Position numbers and translations under genes: made by a program. The notes under the pieces were generated by a model. The model saw only the letters and a list, made by a program, of their open reading frames with translations. It ran no database searches and had not been told where the DNA came from. Below are positions 10,201 through 17,711 of a stretch of DNA of 21,286 nt, one piece after another (the stretch's first letter is position 1; the number at the start of each line of letters is the position of its first letter). This DNA comes from Apostichopus californicus (taxonomy: Eukaryota; Echinodermata; Holothuroidea; Aspidochirotida; Stichopodidae), in NCBI GenBank assembly GCA_020650975.1, contig JAIPMN010020148.1, positions 1-21,286 on the forward strand, in the 5' to 3' direction.

Positions 10201-13200
10201 ACGAATGAACTCTTTGACCCTCTCGAAACACACCCAGCTACTTGAACTTCTAGAAATTCCCCAGTTGATGGACACTTGCGTTAGAAACTCTTACTTCGAT
10301 GAAGCTCTGGAACTCGCAAGTTATGTCCGACGCCTGGAGAAGAAGCATTCATCAATACCTGTCATTAAGGTAAAGGTCTTTGTAGAATCTCTCGATAGAA
10401 ATTCACTTGAAAACATGGCGAGTCTCTGTCATTTATGTTTTGGATTAAGTTGGATTCATTTACAGTCAGAAAAGTTTCTGAACAGAAACTTTCTGAAGCT
10501 GAGAGGCCGTTGTTTTGGCCTAAATAAAATTTACCCGTAGCCGCAGTGCACTATTGCAGTGTGTACTGTGTAAGTAACTGATTTCCTTTGCTCCCTCTTC
10601 TACCGGTTTTCCCAGAATACTAGACATCCTGTTCCAGCATGTCTAGTGTAAAGTGAGCTGGTAACCCTGTAATCACTTTGTTCCATTAGAGACCCTAGAT
10701 ATCCAGACCCAGTTTGATAACTGGCAAAACCCTGTCCTTACAGGTTATAAAATCCTACATAAAATTGTTTTCCATCCATGCTTCCTCAGGATATTGTCAG
10801 CGAGGTCCACAGCTCCAAACAACTGATGCTGAATCAACTCTTACAACAACTAAGGTCGTCCATCCAACTCCCAGCTTGCCTGCGACTGATCGGTTATCTC
10901 AGACGGATGGACCTCTTCAGCGAGGCCGAACTCAGGATCAAGTTCTTGCAGGCGAGAGATGCTTGGTTTCAATCTCTCTTATCTGCGTTACCTACAGAGG
11001 ATGGTAAGCAAAAGTCAAAGTTATAAGGGCCTTTTTTAGAAGATCTTATTCTTTGTTTTTATGTTTCCCAGGATGAAAAGAAAATAAACATTCTTGGTTA
11101 TATATCATATATATTATATTAACATATCTGTTCAGTCGCTTTCTGCTAAACGTAAGAAAAAAGGTTTCGTTTGGATGTTAGAGACTCTCGTTCTTTAGTC
11201 ACGGAGGATGGAAGAGAGAAAAGATTTATTTTTGTACTTATTATTGAGCTCAACAACACTCCTGTTGGTTACAAAGAGGTGTTCATGATATGCTTCTACA
11301 TCTACTCATTCCTTCATGACTTTCTGAACATGGTTGAAAAACAACTTTTGGTTTCTGTTATGGAGTCTGCAAGTAAGGAGAAGAAAGCTGCTTAAGAATG
11401 TCCTAGGGATAGCGTAAGGGGATTAAAATGCTGGGATTACTTAGACATGTAAAGACTTCTTAATAGGATAAAGGATAAAGCTAGAGATGAGGAGAGGGGT
11501 TTAGGGCAGTTGGGCTGTGGCTTTTGTGGGGTGAGGAGCGAAGGTATTAAGGAGAGACAAGGAAAGGGAGAAGCCGAGGTTGTGTGAGACAATAGTGGTG
11601 ATAGTGTTGGAAGGTAGCAGAGGTTGTTATGAAGGCTTGATGTATTGTGATTGTGAAAGGAAGCTGTGGCATTTTGTGGAGTCTGATAATAAAAGAAGAA
11701 AAGCATCAAATAACACTGTCCTGAACTTATTACCCCAAACTACGTAACAGTTTCATATAAAAAGGTCTTGGTTTAGAAAATTTAAACCCTGCTGAGAATA
11801 GTAATGCAAAAGCTTGGGTTACATCTTTAATACTCATTCATTAGTTGCCAAATTTAAACATAAACCCAAAGTAAAATAATTTACATATATATTTTTGTAT
11901 CTAGCTTATCAGCATATCACCAAGGTGATTGAGACCAGTCGTGTTCACCTCTTTGATATCATCACCCAATATCGGGCCATCTTCTCGGACGATGATCCTC
12001 TCCTAGCGACCAATCAGGATTCGAGTGTAAACGAAGCGGCACTGTTCCAGGGATGGGTAGGACAGAAGGTAAGCTACTCTCTGCAAGCTCAACTTAGCTT
12101 TTACAGGCATGAGCTTTTTTCCGCGATTTCGCGGAATATCCGTGATTTCTTTTCTACCTCGGGACAAAAAATGTTATCGTAACACACTGTAGCATACGCA
12201 AACTGGAGCCTATACCGCAATTTTTGCAAAGTTCTGTGATTTTTTTTTTTACCCCAGGCTCATCCCTGCTTTTAATTTAGCAAGTAATATTTCAACGTAT
12301 GCTTAGAATGATTCTATTCGAAAACAGAAAAACAGTATTCTTGCTGTCAGGGTCGATGCTTCCAATCTTCAACATTTATTGCAGCTTTATTGGAAGCTGA
12401 GACATAATATTGTTGTTCGCCCCTCTCTGAGTGTATCAGAGACTAGCAGGCATGAGCTTTTTGGTGATTTCTTTTCTACCTCGGTGACAAAAACTATTTA
12501 TCCTAACACACTGTAGCATATGCAAACTGGAGCCTATACCACAATTTTTGCAAAGTTCCAGGATTTTTTTTTTTACCCAGGGCTCATCCCTGAGAGAGGG
12601 TATGTGTAACTTTAAATCTTTATTTGGAGATTAAGAGGGCATGTTATACATTCGGAATAATTTCTATTGTAATCTAATTTTAACTGGATACAGTAGACTA
12701 AGGGAAACTATGAATATGTTACATTAATGGCTCTTTCCTCCTTCACAAAACAATCTTAGCAGTATCAACAGCTTTGTCTATTATAACGTTATATCACTGG
12801 TAAATGTCAACCAAGTAAATGAACCCTTACACTTTATCAACCAATTGTTCTTATCACATATATACAATTTCATTAATTCTAAATTAATATAAATTTCATT
12901 AAAGCCCCCCAAAAAAAATTAAAAAATAAAGTAAATATTATTATTATTGATTCTCATGTGGACGAGTGTCCAATGGAAGGTACCAAGTTCGAACATCCAG
13001 GTGGTTTGATGTTTTTTCCATACTTTGCGAACAATCTCCATACCTATTTCTCCACACTTCCAGGTATCTCAATTTTTAGAGGTACTTCAGAATGACTTGA
13101 CCAAGGGTGTCGGCAATCGACTGGACTCTCTCCTCGGCCAGTGTATGTACTTTGGTTTATCGTTCAGCAGAGTTGGGGCCGACTTCAGAGGACTCTTAGC

Positions 13201-16200
13201 ACCAATCTTTCAAGATGCTGCCCTGGAGAACTTTACCTCTGCCGTTTCAGATGCCACTGAAAAGTGAGTCTGTTGTTAAAATTGATATCTCTGATCTCAA
13301 ACTGTGCAAATTTTTATAATTATTTGGCTGAACATTGCTGTAATTTAAGGAATGTTCATTTGTCTCCTGCAAAAAACACGGTAATAAAACTGTTAAGGAA
13401 TGATAACAGGTTGGACCTAGGCGTATAAAGCATTTACAAGATACAAGCTTGTGCTTAAAACCTGCACAAATGTCTTGGAAAGGATGTCTTCAGGGGTAGG
13501 CTACAGTTGCTCTGGAACCCACCCTAGATGATTCTTTGTGAATAGTGTTACTGCTGTCTTAGTATTATTTGCTGACTACATTGTCAGTTTTTCAGCTTAT
13601 GGAAATATATATGCCAGTTGTCCACTTTTGACAGAATTGTGCAACTAATATATTTCATTGCCTAGTATATTGCTAAAGAAAATTGAAGTTAAAAATACAT
13701 ATGATACAATTTATCTAAATTTGATGAGCATATTTTATAGATAAATGTGATATTCTTTCTTGGCTTATCCACAGAATTCTATATATTATTTCACCTTGTT
13801 TTGCTTGGTGTAGTAGATTTACATGGATAATTTCAAAGTCTTCTCGGCTAGCCACAGATAACTGAATTTTCATTGCCTTGTAATGCTTTGTATCACAGAT
13901 TCACCTCGGCCATGCAGTCATATACACCTGTTGTTTCCAGTTCGTGGCTGTCATCTACAACTGTGATGACATCATCTCAGGTAATGAATATGCATGTCCT
14001 CATGTCTTGACATTCATTTCTTTACTGTTATGTGTTATTGTGACAATATTTATTTCTTACACTGTGTTGATTCTGAAAAAGTGATATAAAGTGCCCCGGC
14101 GGAGGAACTACTTCGATTTGATCACCAATTTGAGGTGGCATTGCCATAGCAACCCAGTTTTACTCAAACGAAAACTTAATTTTTGTATCAGAGTTGGTCA
14201 GACTGAGATACAAAACCTAGATTTTGAATCTAATGAATATTTAAAAGTAAACACTATTGATTCTACTTTGCAGCAACAGTGAAATATGAAAGAGTGTTTC
14301 GTGGAAATTAAGACATTTTCAGTAATTTCAGTTCAGACATTTTCAATGATTATTCCCCCCCCCCCCTTTCTAGGCTGAGCAGCACCTCTCACCACCCCTT
14401 TCTCTAATGGATCACGTACCCTTGGCTTCCTACACCAATGGCATCCTGGCCGCATTTAATGATCTTCGCCTCTGTGCACCGTTGGCCTTGGTTGAGGATG
14501 TCACTAGAACCTTGACTGAATCACTACTGACCATTGTTCAAACAACAGTTTCCTATCACAGGTGAGTTTATCACATGAATATATCTGAATGATGACTATA
14601 TTCTCAAAATTTATTGTCTCTCAATTCCCTTTGTGTAAAGTTATACATGTTAAAGGGAAACTCTGGTAAGTTGTAAAGCAGAGTTTCCGGGTGCTGGTGA
14701 TAGAAGAAATCAGGAAGGAACAGCCCACTATACCATTATAAGAATTAACTTGTCCAAAACTCAGAGAGCGATTTGGTCTTACTTTCTCAAAAATTGGTGT
14801 AACCCAAATGACCACATTCCACACATGCTTAGCTTGCTGATAGAACTGCTGTGCATTTCCGTTCGGTGTTACCATAAATGACAACGCTGGTGATATTTTT
14901 ATTTTGTATGGTCAGCCTAACCTCATATGGATATCAGCATTATAGTCTACCATAGTCCACGCCTACGAGGTGACAAAATTTTACCACAGGTCAAATATAA
15001 ATGCATCGCCATATTGTTAAGCTATGTTAATGGGATGACCAAATCGCTCTCTGAGTTTTGCACTAGTTAATTCTTATAATGACATGGAAACAGTAACTAA
15101 TTTAAAAAATCCAAGGGAGTTCCTTTCTTCCTTGAGAAGCAAACCTGGTAGAAATAGTTGTAACAGAGGTCATTGTCTTAAACTCAAAGTCACAAAGTAG
15201 GATTAATATTCGGCATAACTTTTTCTAATAGGGCTTTGAATGAGTGGAACGATTTGCCTGAGAAAGTTGTACCCTGCAAGTTGTGTGAATGGGTTTAAGA
15301 ATGCTTTGCACAAGCACTTTAAGCATTGTAATCGGGTCTGAGTGTTTGTGTCTTTTTTTTTTGTCCCTCCTGATCCTTTTTTTGTACTAAACTACTAAAC
15401 TAAAATAAGAGTCACACATGCTGTATTAATATTCTTGAACACAACTAAATATGGAAGTTGCAAATTCCACAAAACTGAGGGGATACAGTTCATCTGATAC
15501 CACACTCCCTACTTTCAAACTCCTTTGTGTATTGTGTTTAGGTCACAACCTTATGTAATACTTTCTCTGTACTCAGGAATAGTGTGGTGTTTACAATTCA
15601 CAGAGCAGTTTTTTTTAATGTCTGTTAATTCCGTTTGTCATAAAAGTCTGTAACTATAAACAGTAGTAATATACAAATAATGAATGGTTATGAGTGCAAT
15701 AGTGCAAATATTACATGAGTTGAAAGATGGAATGTTCCATTCAATGAGGCGCAGCCGAGTTGAATGGAACAAATTACATCTTTCAAGGAATGAAATATTT
15801 GCACTATTGCGCGAATGGAAACCATTCATTATTTGTTTTATACAACACCTTCAAAATTGGATATTTGTATTATAGGCCTACGTACAATTGAAAAAGTGCT
15901 ACCAAAAAAGTATAACCCATGGTTCTATTTCATTGAGTGGAATAGAGCGGATTTTGCATGCAATCAACGAGCAATTGACCAACCAAATGACCAGAATACA
16001 ATTAGGTGTTGTATAATATACTATATACCATATAGTAAAAACAACTATACATCTTCAGGGATGTGCTCACACTGGACAGCACCGGGCGGCTGCGCCCAGC
16101 AGTTTTGAATGCCGCCCAGCACAAACAGTATTTTAAACACTTCTGCCCGGCACTTTTTTGATGATAATTTAACAAATTTTACCATAACCAAAATCTGGGA

Positions 16201-17711
16201 GAATACATGGCACAGAATAGAAAAAAATAGCAGCATCTCAGCATACTTCATGTGCAAAATTTGTCCATTGGGGAGGGGGTACCCCACCCATGAGATTCCT
16301 CTCCCAGGGTGTGGATCACACTACCGCACAATCTGCCTGGCACTCAAATATTCCTGAGCACATCCCTGATATACCATATAGTAAAAACAACTGTACATCT
16401 TTGTGAATATGTACCAGCATTATTCTATGCAAGGTAAATTATTCCATGTCACTGTTACAGCATACTTCAATATAAACTGAACACAGTTCTCTGCCCAAGT
16501 ATGGGCCATGTTATTGTTACTGTTGACATCTGCAGCATTTATTTTTTTTGCAATTGTTTTATGTGGCAGAGCTGAAGAGAGTACCTTTAGTTCTAGAGAG
16601 GGGGAGCAGTTTCAAGGATTCTGTGAGACCATCGCTAACCAGTTGGTTCCTTACATGGGCAGATGTCTACAAGCTCTATTTCCTCAGTCAGTGATAGCAC
16701 AGACAATGGGACTGACTGTGGCCGAACTCCAGAAATGGGTAAGTGAGAGAAAATGTCAGTAAATGCAGTAAATAGCACTGTGGGCTATCTGACACTGTGT
16801 ATGGAAATTGTAGATTTGTGGAACCGATACTGCAGACATTCATAATGTAGTAAGACGCAACTCACACATTTGCTATTCATCCTGTAGTGCTGTGGTCGTA
16901 ATTCAGCTACCAAATTGGTTGGAAAAGTCAGGATATTCTAGTCCCCTGAATTTGTCCTTCATTTGATTTTCCTTTCTGGTGTATCAAAGTATCTCATTCC
17001 TTGATTCTTGTCTTATTGCATTTTCATCAAAAGTAACATTTTTCAGGTTACGGGGGAGGGGAGGGGGTGGGGGATGTTATTTTGTTTCTTACTGCATTCT
17101 ATATTATTGTAAGTTCTTGCTTGTTTGCTTTCTAACTCGATCAGGGCACAGTCGGCATTTTGAATATCTCAAACATCATCTCAGAAATGGATCACCTGCT
17201 ACCAAAGAAGGACAGCGAGATTGCAGATGCAGTGTCAGAGACGAGAGACAAGAGAGACGACCTGTCACAGATACCAGAGGAGGATGAAGAGGCAGAAGAG
17301 AAGGACTCAACAAAGGAAGCAGACATGGAGGAGAGAGTCTCTGGTCAAAGAGTAAACTTTGAGGTTGGTGATGAAGATGGAGATAACCCCGAGAGAGAAT
17401 TGGTAAGAGAGCTGAGCAAGATAGATGAAGAAGAGGAAGACAGGTCTGCAGAAACAGAGCAGGAGAAAGGTAACGGTATCGATCAGGGGACAGTGTCAAG
17501 CACAGCAGAAGGAGAACCAGGAGGAGGGGATGGAGGTCCATTAGAAGGGGATGAAGGGGAGGGTGAAGGGCAGGGAGGAGAGGAAGGACAGGAATGGTCA
17601 CAGAGCGGCTGGGATGACTTCCCTGTGGAGGAAGAGGAGATTGTGGAGGAAGAAAGGGGAGGTGATAATATACCAGGGTTAAATAAGGGTAAAGGTGGAA
17701 AAGGAGATTGA
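4216..17711 (+). CDS. COG8: COG8, conserved oligomeric Golgi complex subunit 8 (complete, 11 coding exons)
   Basis: The exons are 4216–4291, 7477–7673, 8133–8236, 10198–10369, 10790–11003, 11905–12068, 13064–13263, 13899–13980, 14374–14561, 16570–16738 and 17145–17711. Together they give 2133 nt, or 710 residues plus TGA, and every junction is GT–AG and in phase. COG8 is a peripheral Golgi protein of COG lobe B. With COG1–7 it tethers vesicles in retrograde intra-Golgi transport and so keeps glycosylation enzymes in place. Family signatures seen in order include an Arg/Glu-rich segment ending NYKTFI (exon 2), [14 protein letters not shown] (exon 4), [15 protein letters not shown] (exon 5), [18 protein letters not shown] (exon 6), [18 protein letters not shown] (exon 7), AFNDLRLC (exon 9) and RCLQALFP (exon 10). 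The fold expected from the family is helical-bundle CATCHR. About 165 C-terminal residues are acidic and low-complexity, making the protein about 100 residues longer than the human one (about 612). The identification is firm; the C-terminal boundary depends on the last exon being read as I give it. Confidence 0.97.
4491..4524. repeat. 17-bp unit, two tandem copies
   Basis: ATTGACGCACCTTCGTA at 4491–4507 is followed directly by ATTGACGCACCTTCAAT, with 14 matching bases before divergence. It lies immediately beside the foldback element that begins at 4530. Confidence 0.8.
4530..5321. mobile_element. Foldback transposon-like element with long inverted arms, flanked by TA
   Basis: The first ~54 bases (from GCATGGACACTTC, through GGACACCTAAG, to CACCCCAAAACTATA at about 4583) recur in reverse complement at 5269–5321. 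There are only a handful of mismatches and one indel. The inversion continues inside: about 4850–5003 (GACAAATATGTAAG, then GTGAAATCGTGCATTTCT, then CAATACTGACTATA) pairs with about 5079–5252. The left arm carries an extra ~260 bp without a partner. TA lies on both sides (4528–4529 and 5322–5323), as expected for a Tc1/mariner-type insertion. There is no transposase, so it would be non-autonomous. Short GTCCGAA/TTCGGAC words recur throughout. Confidence 0.8.
5982..6389. mobile_element. Degenerate hAT-like MITE
   Basis: The left end CAGTGTTCGCATTAGGA (5982–5998) and right end TCCTAGCGCTAATACTG (6373–6389) are inverted repeats matching at 13 of 17 positions. CAGTG-type ends are usual for hAT elements. 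The eight bases outside the ends, AATCTAAT and GAACCAAT, agree at 5 of 8, consistent with a decayed 8-bp target duplication. Inside the left end is a perfect hairpin, AATTGCGGGA (6004–6013) and TCCCGCAATT (6015–6024). No ORF for a transposase is present. Confidence 0.55.
7477..7673 (+). CDS. COG8: COG8 exon 2 (residues 26–91)
   Basis: The acceptor TTCAG and donor GTAAGT bound 197 nt. The peptide includes [19 protein letters not shown] and [10 protein letters not shown], the best conserved N-terminal block of the Dor1/COG8 family. It is predicted to be amphipathic coiled-coil-like helix. The exon ends in phase 0 after Glu-Asp. Confidence 0.96.
7674..8132. other. COG8 intron 2
   Basis: The 459-bp intron has donor GTAAGT and acceptor CTCTCCGAGCAG. 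It is A+T-rich, and I see no repeats or coding signal. Confidence 0.85.
8133..8236 (+). CDS. COG8: COG8 exon 3 (residues 92–125, plus two bases of 126)
   Basis: The 104-nt exon is too short to stand out as an ORF. It was found from the reading phase and family pattern ([18 protein letters not shown], then [11 protein letters not shown]). Human COG8 has the equivalent helix, ending EISS before the RRMN motif. The donor is GTAGGT. The split serine codon is completed by exon 4. Confidence 0.93.
8237..10197. other. COG8 intron 3 (2.0 kb)
   Basis: The donor is GTAGGT and the acceptor CCCTTCTTCAG. Around 9349–9371 there is a G-rich stretch with runs of 5, 5, 2 and 6 G. A 10-bp inverted repeat, GTGAGGTGGC (9660–9669) and GCCACCTCAC (9716–9725), lies within a region that may be a dispersed-repeat fragment. 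Open stretches at about 9293–9538 (+) and 9547–9840 (-) have no recognisable product. Confidence 0.8.
10198..10369 (+). CDS. COG8: COG8 exon 4 (residues 126–183)
   Basis: This exon encodes [20 protein letters not shown] and then [32 protein letters not shown] and IPVIK. It is the most strongly family-like segment of the protein, matching vertebrate COG8 almost residue for residue around MDTCVRNSY and the YVRRLE helix. The acceptor is TTCTTCAG and the donor GTAAAG. The reading frame stays open into the intron up to about 10540, but the conservation stops at the donor. Confidence 0.97.
10370..10789. other. COG8 intron 4
   Basis: The 420-bp intron contains a small perfect hairpin, ACTAGACAT (10619–10627) and ATGTCTAGT (10639–10647). 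I support no other feature. The acceptor is TTCCTCAG. Confidence 0.85.
10790..11003 (+). CDS. COG8: COG8 exon 5 (residues 184–254, plus one base of 255)
   Basis: The exon begins [20 protein letters not shown] and continues with [32 protein letters not shown] and an Asp/Glu-rich end. All are recognisable COG8 blocks forming consecutive helices of the CATCHR region. The donor GTAAGC leaves one base. A second frame is also open over part of this exon, but it has no family resemblance. Confidence 0.96.
11004..11904. other. COG8 intron 5
   Basis: The 901-bp intron includes a purine-rich region from about 11480 to 11690 (GGAGAGG, GGGAGAAG and similar words), whose complement reads as a low-complexity open stretch. 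I see no mobile-element ends. The acceptor is TTTTTGTATCTAG. Confidence 0.8.
11905..12068 (+). CDS. COG8: COG8 exon 6 (residues 255–309)
   Basis: The exon encodes [20 protein letters not shown] and [11 protein letters not shown], then an Asn/Ser-rich linker, [11 protein letters not shown] and [21 protein letters not shown] is nearly invariant between this protein and vertebrate COG8. The donor is GTAAGC in phase 0. Confidence 0.97.
12104..12268. mobile_element. Short MITE, copy 1
   Basis: CAGGCATGAGC (12104–12114) and GCTCATCCCTG (12258–12268) are 11-bp terminal inverted repeats with one mismatch. CTTTTA lies immediately outside both ends (12098–12103 and 12269–12274), a likely target-site duplication. 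The body shares long stretches with copy 2 at 12447, including GTGATTTCTTTTCTACCTCG and GCAAACTGGAGCCTATACC. CAGGG-type ends suggest the hAT superfamily. At 165 bp it is non-coding. Confidence 0.75.
12447..12592. mobile_element. Short MITE, copy 2
   Basis: The ends CAGGCATGAGC and GCTCATCCCTG are the same as in copy 1, 178 bp upstream, and the body is closely similar. It is 146 bp long, having lost part of the left hairpin region (CCGCGATTTCGCGG in copy 1). The flanks are themselves nearly inverted (CCCTCTCTGAG before, TGAGAGAGGG across the end), so no simple target duplication can be read. Confidence 0.75.
13064..13263 (+). CDS. COG8: COG8 exon 7 (residues 310–375, plus two bases of 376)
   Basis: The exon encodes [50 protein letters not shown] and a helix ending [29 protein letters not shown] is one of the longest blocks shared with vertebrate COG8. 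The donor is GTGAGT. The Lys codon is split with exon 8. Confidence 0.97.
13264..13898. other. COG8 intron 7
   Basis: The 635-bp intron is A+T-rich and shows no repeat or coding signal. The acceptor is GTATCACAG. Confidence 0.85.
13899..13980 (+). CDS. COG8: COG8 exon 8 (residues 376–403)
   Basis: This 82-nt exon completes a Lys and encodes [20 protein letters not shown] and TVMTSSQ. It corresponds to the variable Ser/Thr/Pro-rich loop between the two helical halves in the family, so sequence similarity is weak. The call rests on phase, splice signals (CACAG, GTAATG) and position between exons 7 and 9. Confidence 0.85.
13981..14373. other. COG8 intron 8
   Basis: The 393-bp intron ends with a run of 12 C at 14355–14366, then TTTCTAG. 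The C-run serves as an unusual polypyrimidine tract. A GC-richer patch near 14093–14160 has no assignable identity. Confidence 0.8.
14374..14561 (+). CDS. COG8: COG8 exon 9 (residues 404–465, plus two bases of 466)
   Basis: The exon encodes [40 protein letters not shown] and [22 protein letters not shown] followed by P.AL and a V..AL helix is the conserved second-half signature of COG8. The donor is GTGAGT. The Arg codon is completed in exon 10. Confidence 0.96.
14734..15081. mobile_element. Inverted-repeat element with 45-bp arms
   Basis: The arm at 14734–14778 (from CATTATAAGAATTAACT to AGAGAGCGATTTGGTC) is the reverse complement of 15037–15081 with 43 of 45 bases matching. The 258-bp centre is not self-complementary. 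No target duplication is evident. The right arm abuts the LINE relic that starts at about 15084. A shorter hairpin, GGGAAACTCTG/CAGAGTTTCC, lies just to the left, near 14655–14688. This is a MITE-type structure of unknown superfamily. Confidence 0.65.
15084..15345 (+). pseudogene. Decayed 3' end of a non-LTR retrotransposon (LINE) ORF2
   Basis: The frame from 15084 runs through [11 protein letters not shown] to a stop near 15200. After frameshifts, RINIRHNFF (near 15200–15228) and then [15 protein letters not shown] (near 15228–15272) can be read. A further shift gives [11 protein letters not shown], ending at TGA 15339–15341. This order (RGH..L, then FFS.R..N.WN.LP, then N.FK..LD/H) is characteristic of the C-terminal tail of CR1/Jockey/I-type reverse transcriptase ORFs. 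At least two frameshifts make it non-functional. A T-rich stretch follows (15352–15382). Confidence 0.7.
15674..15835. mobile_element. Palindromic foldback repeat
   Basis: The left arm 15674–15744 (CAAATAATGAATGGTT, then TGCAATAGTGCAAATATT, then TTGAAAGATG, then GTTCCATTCAA) pairs with 15760–15835 in reverse complement with few mismatches. The loop is only ~15 bp and contains GAGGCGCAGCCGAG. As RNA or single-stranded DNA it would form a ~70-bp hairpin. Loop words of the GAGGCGnAGCCGAG type are known to me from dispersed palindromic repeats of marine invertebrates, but I cannot name the family. Confidence 0.75.
15838..16016. repeat. 12-bp inverted repeats bounding 179 bp
   Basis: TTATACAACACC (15838–15849) and GGTGTTGTATAA (16005–16016) are perfect inverted repeats directly beside the preceding palindrome. 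They may be the ends of a separate element, or of a composite that includes the palindrome. There is no target duplication that I can read. Confidence 0.45.
16056..16368. mobile_element. MITE with perfect 14-bp ends, flanked by a 33-bp direct repeat
   Basis: CAGGGATGTGCTCA (16056–16069) and TGAGCACATCCCTG (16355–16368) are perfect inverted repeats. The 313-bp interior has a GC-rich left part (CACCGGGCGGCTGCGCCCAG) and no intact ORF. Immediately outside, 16023–16055 and 16369–16401 are direct repeats matching at 32 of 33 bases, much longer than the 8 bp usual for hAT insertion. The CAGGGATG end resembles the two MITEs in intron 6. Confidence 0.8.
16570..16738 (+). CDS. COG8: COG8 exon 10 (residues 466–522)
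   Basis: The exon encodes [34 protein letters not shown] and [17 protein letters not shown]. Vertebrate COG8 has the same pattern (acidic/Ser, then F..FC, then LVPY..RCLQ.LFPP, then IAQTLG). The acceptor is TGTGGCAG and the donor GTAAGT. It is the last well-conserved block. Confidence 0.96.
16739..17144. other. COG8 intron 10
   Basis: The 406-bp intron has donor GTAAGT and acceptor CTAACTCGATCAG. TCTAAC/CTAACTC just before the acceptor fits a branch-point position. It contains the G-run motif listed next. Confidence 0.85.
17052..17073 (+). promoter_or_regulatory. Ideal G-quadruplex motif in intron 10
   Basis: Four G-runs of 5, 4, 5 and 5 are separated by single A, A and T bases (17052–17056, 17058–17061, 17063–17067, 17069–17073). 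One-base loops with long G-tracts are the most stable class of predicted quadruplex. It is on the transcribed-RNA-like strand, 72 bp before the last coding exon, where it could affect splicing. The motif is seen; its effect is inferred. Confidence 0.5.
17145..17711 (+). CDS. COG8: COG8 exon 11 (residues 523–710), acidic tail and stop
   Basis: [20 protein letters not shown] corresponds to the family segment after the LSKYGNLG-type helix. From about residue 545 the sequence becomes Glu/Asp/Gly-rich (for example [31 protein letters not shown] and EEEEIVEEE) with no known domain, and is presumably disordered. It contains scattered Trp/Phe ([13 protein letters not shown]), which might be a short linear motif. 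Residues 695–710 and the TGA are encoded by the first unit of the tandem repeat that begins at 17661. The coding strand here is almost pure purine. Confidence 0.9.
   Translation, partial: GTVGILNISNIISEMDHLLPKKDSEIADAVSETRDKRDDLSQIPEEDEEAEEKDSTKEADMEERVSGQRVNFEVGDEDGDNPERELVRELSKIDEEEEDRSAETEQEKGNGIDQGTVSSTAEGEPGGGDGGPLEGDEGEGEGQGGEEGQEWSQSGWDDFPVEEEEIVEEERGGDNIPGLNKGKGGKGD

Larger units (their letters stand above)
12069..13063. other. COG8 intron 6
   Basis: The 995-bp intron holds two related MITE copies, listed separately, followed by A+T-rich sequence. The acceptor is CACACTTCCAG. Confidence 0.85.
14562..16569. other. COG8 intron 9 (2.0 kb), rich in mobile DNA
   Basis: The donor is GTGAGT and the acceptor ATGTGGCAG. 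The intron contains at least four repeat structures, each listed separately: an inverted-repeat element, a LINE 3' relic, a palindrome and a MITE with direct-repeat flanks. Confidence 0.85.

Noticed and set aside
10205-10540. Single 111-codon plus-strand ORF
   Set aside because: Only the part up to 10369 is COG8 exon 4. The rest is intron read-through after the GTAAAG donor, and exon 5 continues the family sequence.
11437-11709. Minus-strand Ser/Pro/Leu-rich ORF in intron 5
   Set aside because: Its low-complexity composition mirrors a purine-rich strand. It has no splice or start context.
15815-16357. Plus- and minus-strand ORFs of 80–97 codons in intron 9
   Set aside because: They cross the palindrome and the MITE ends, have no family resemblance, and are explained by those elements.
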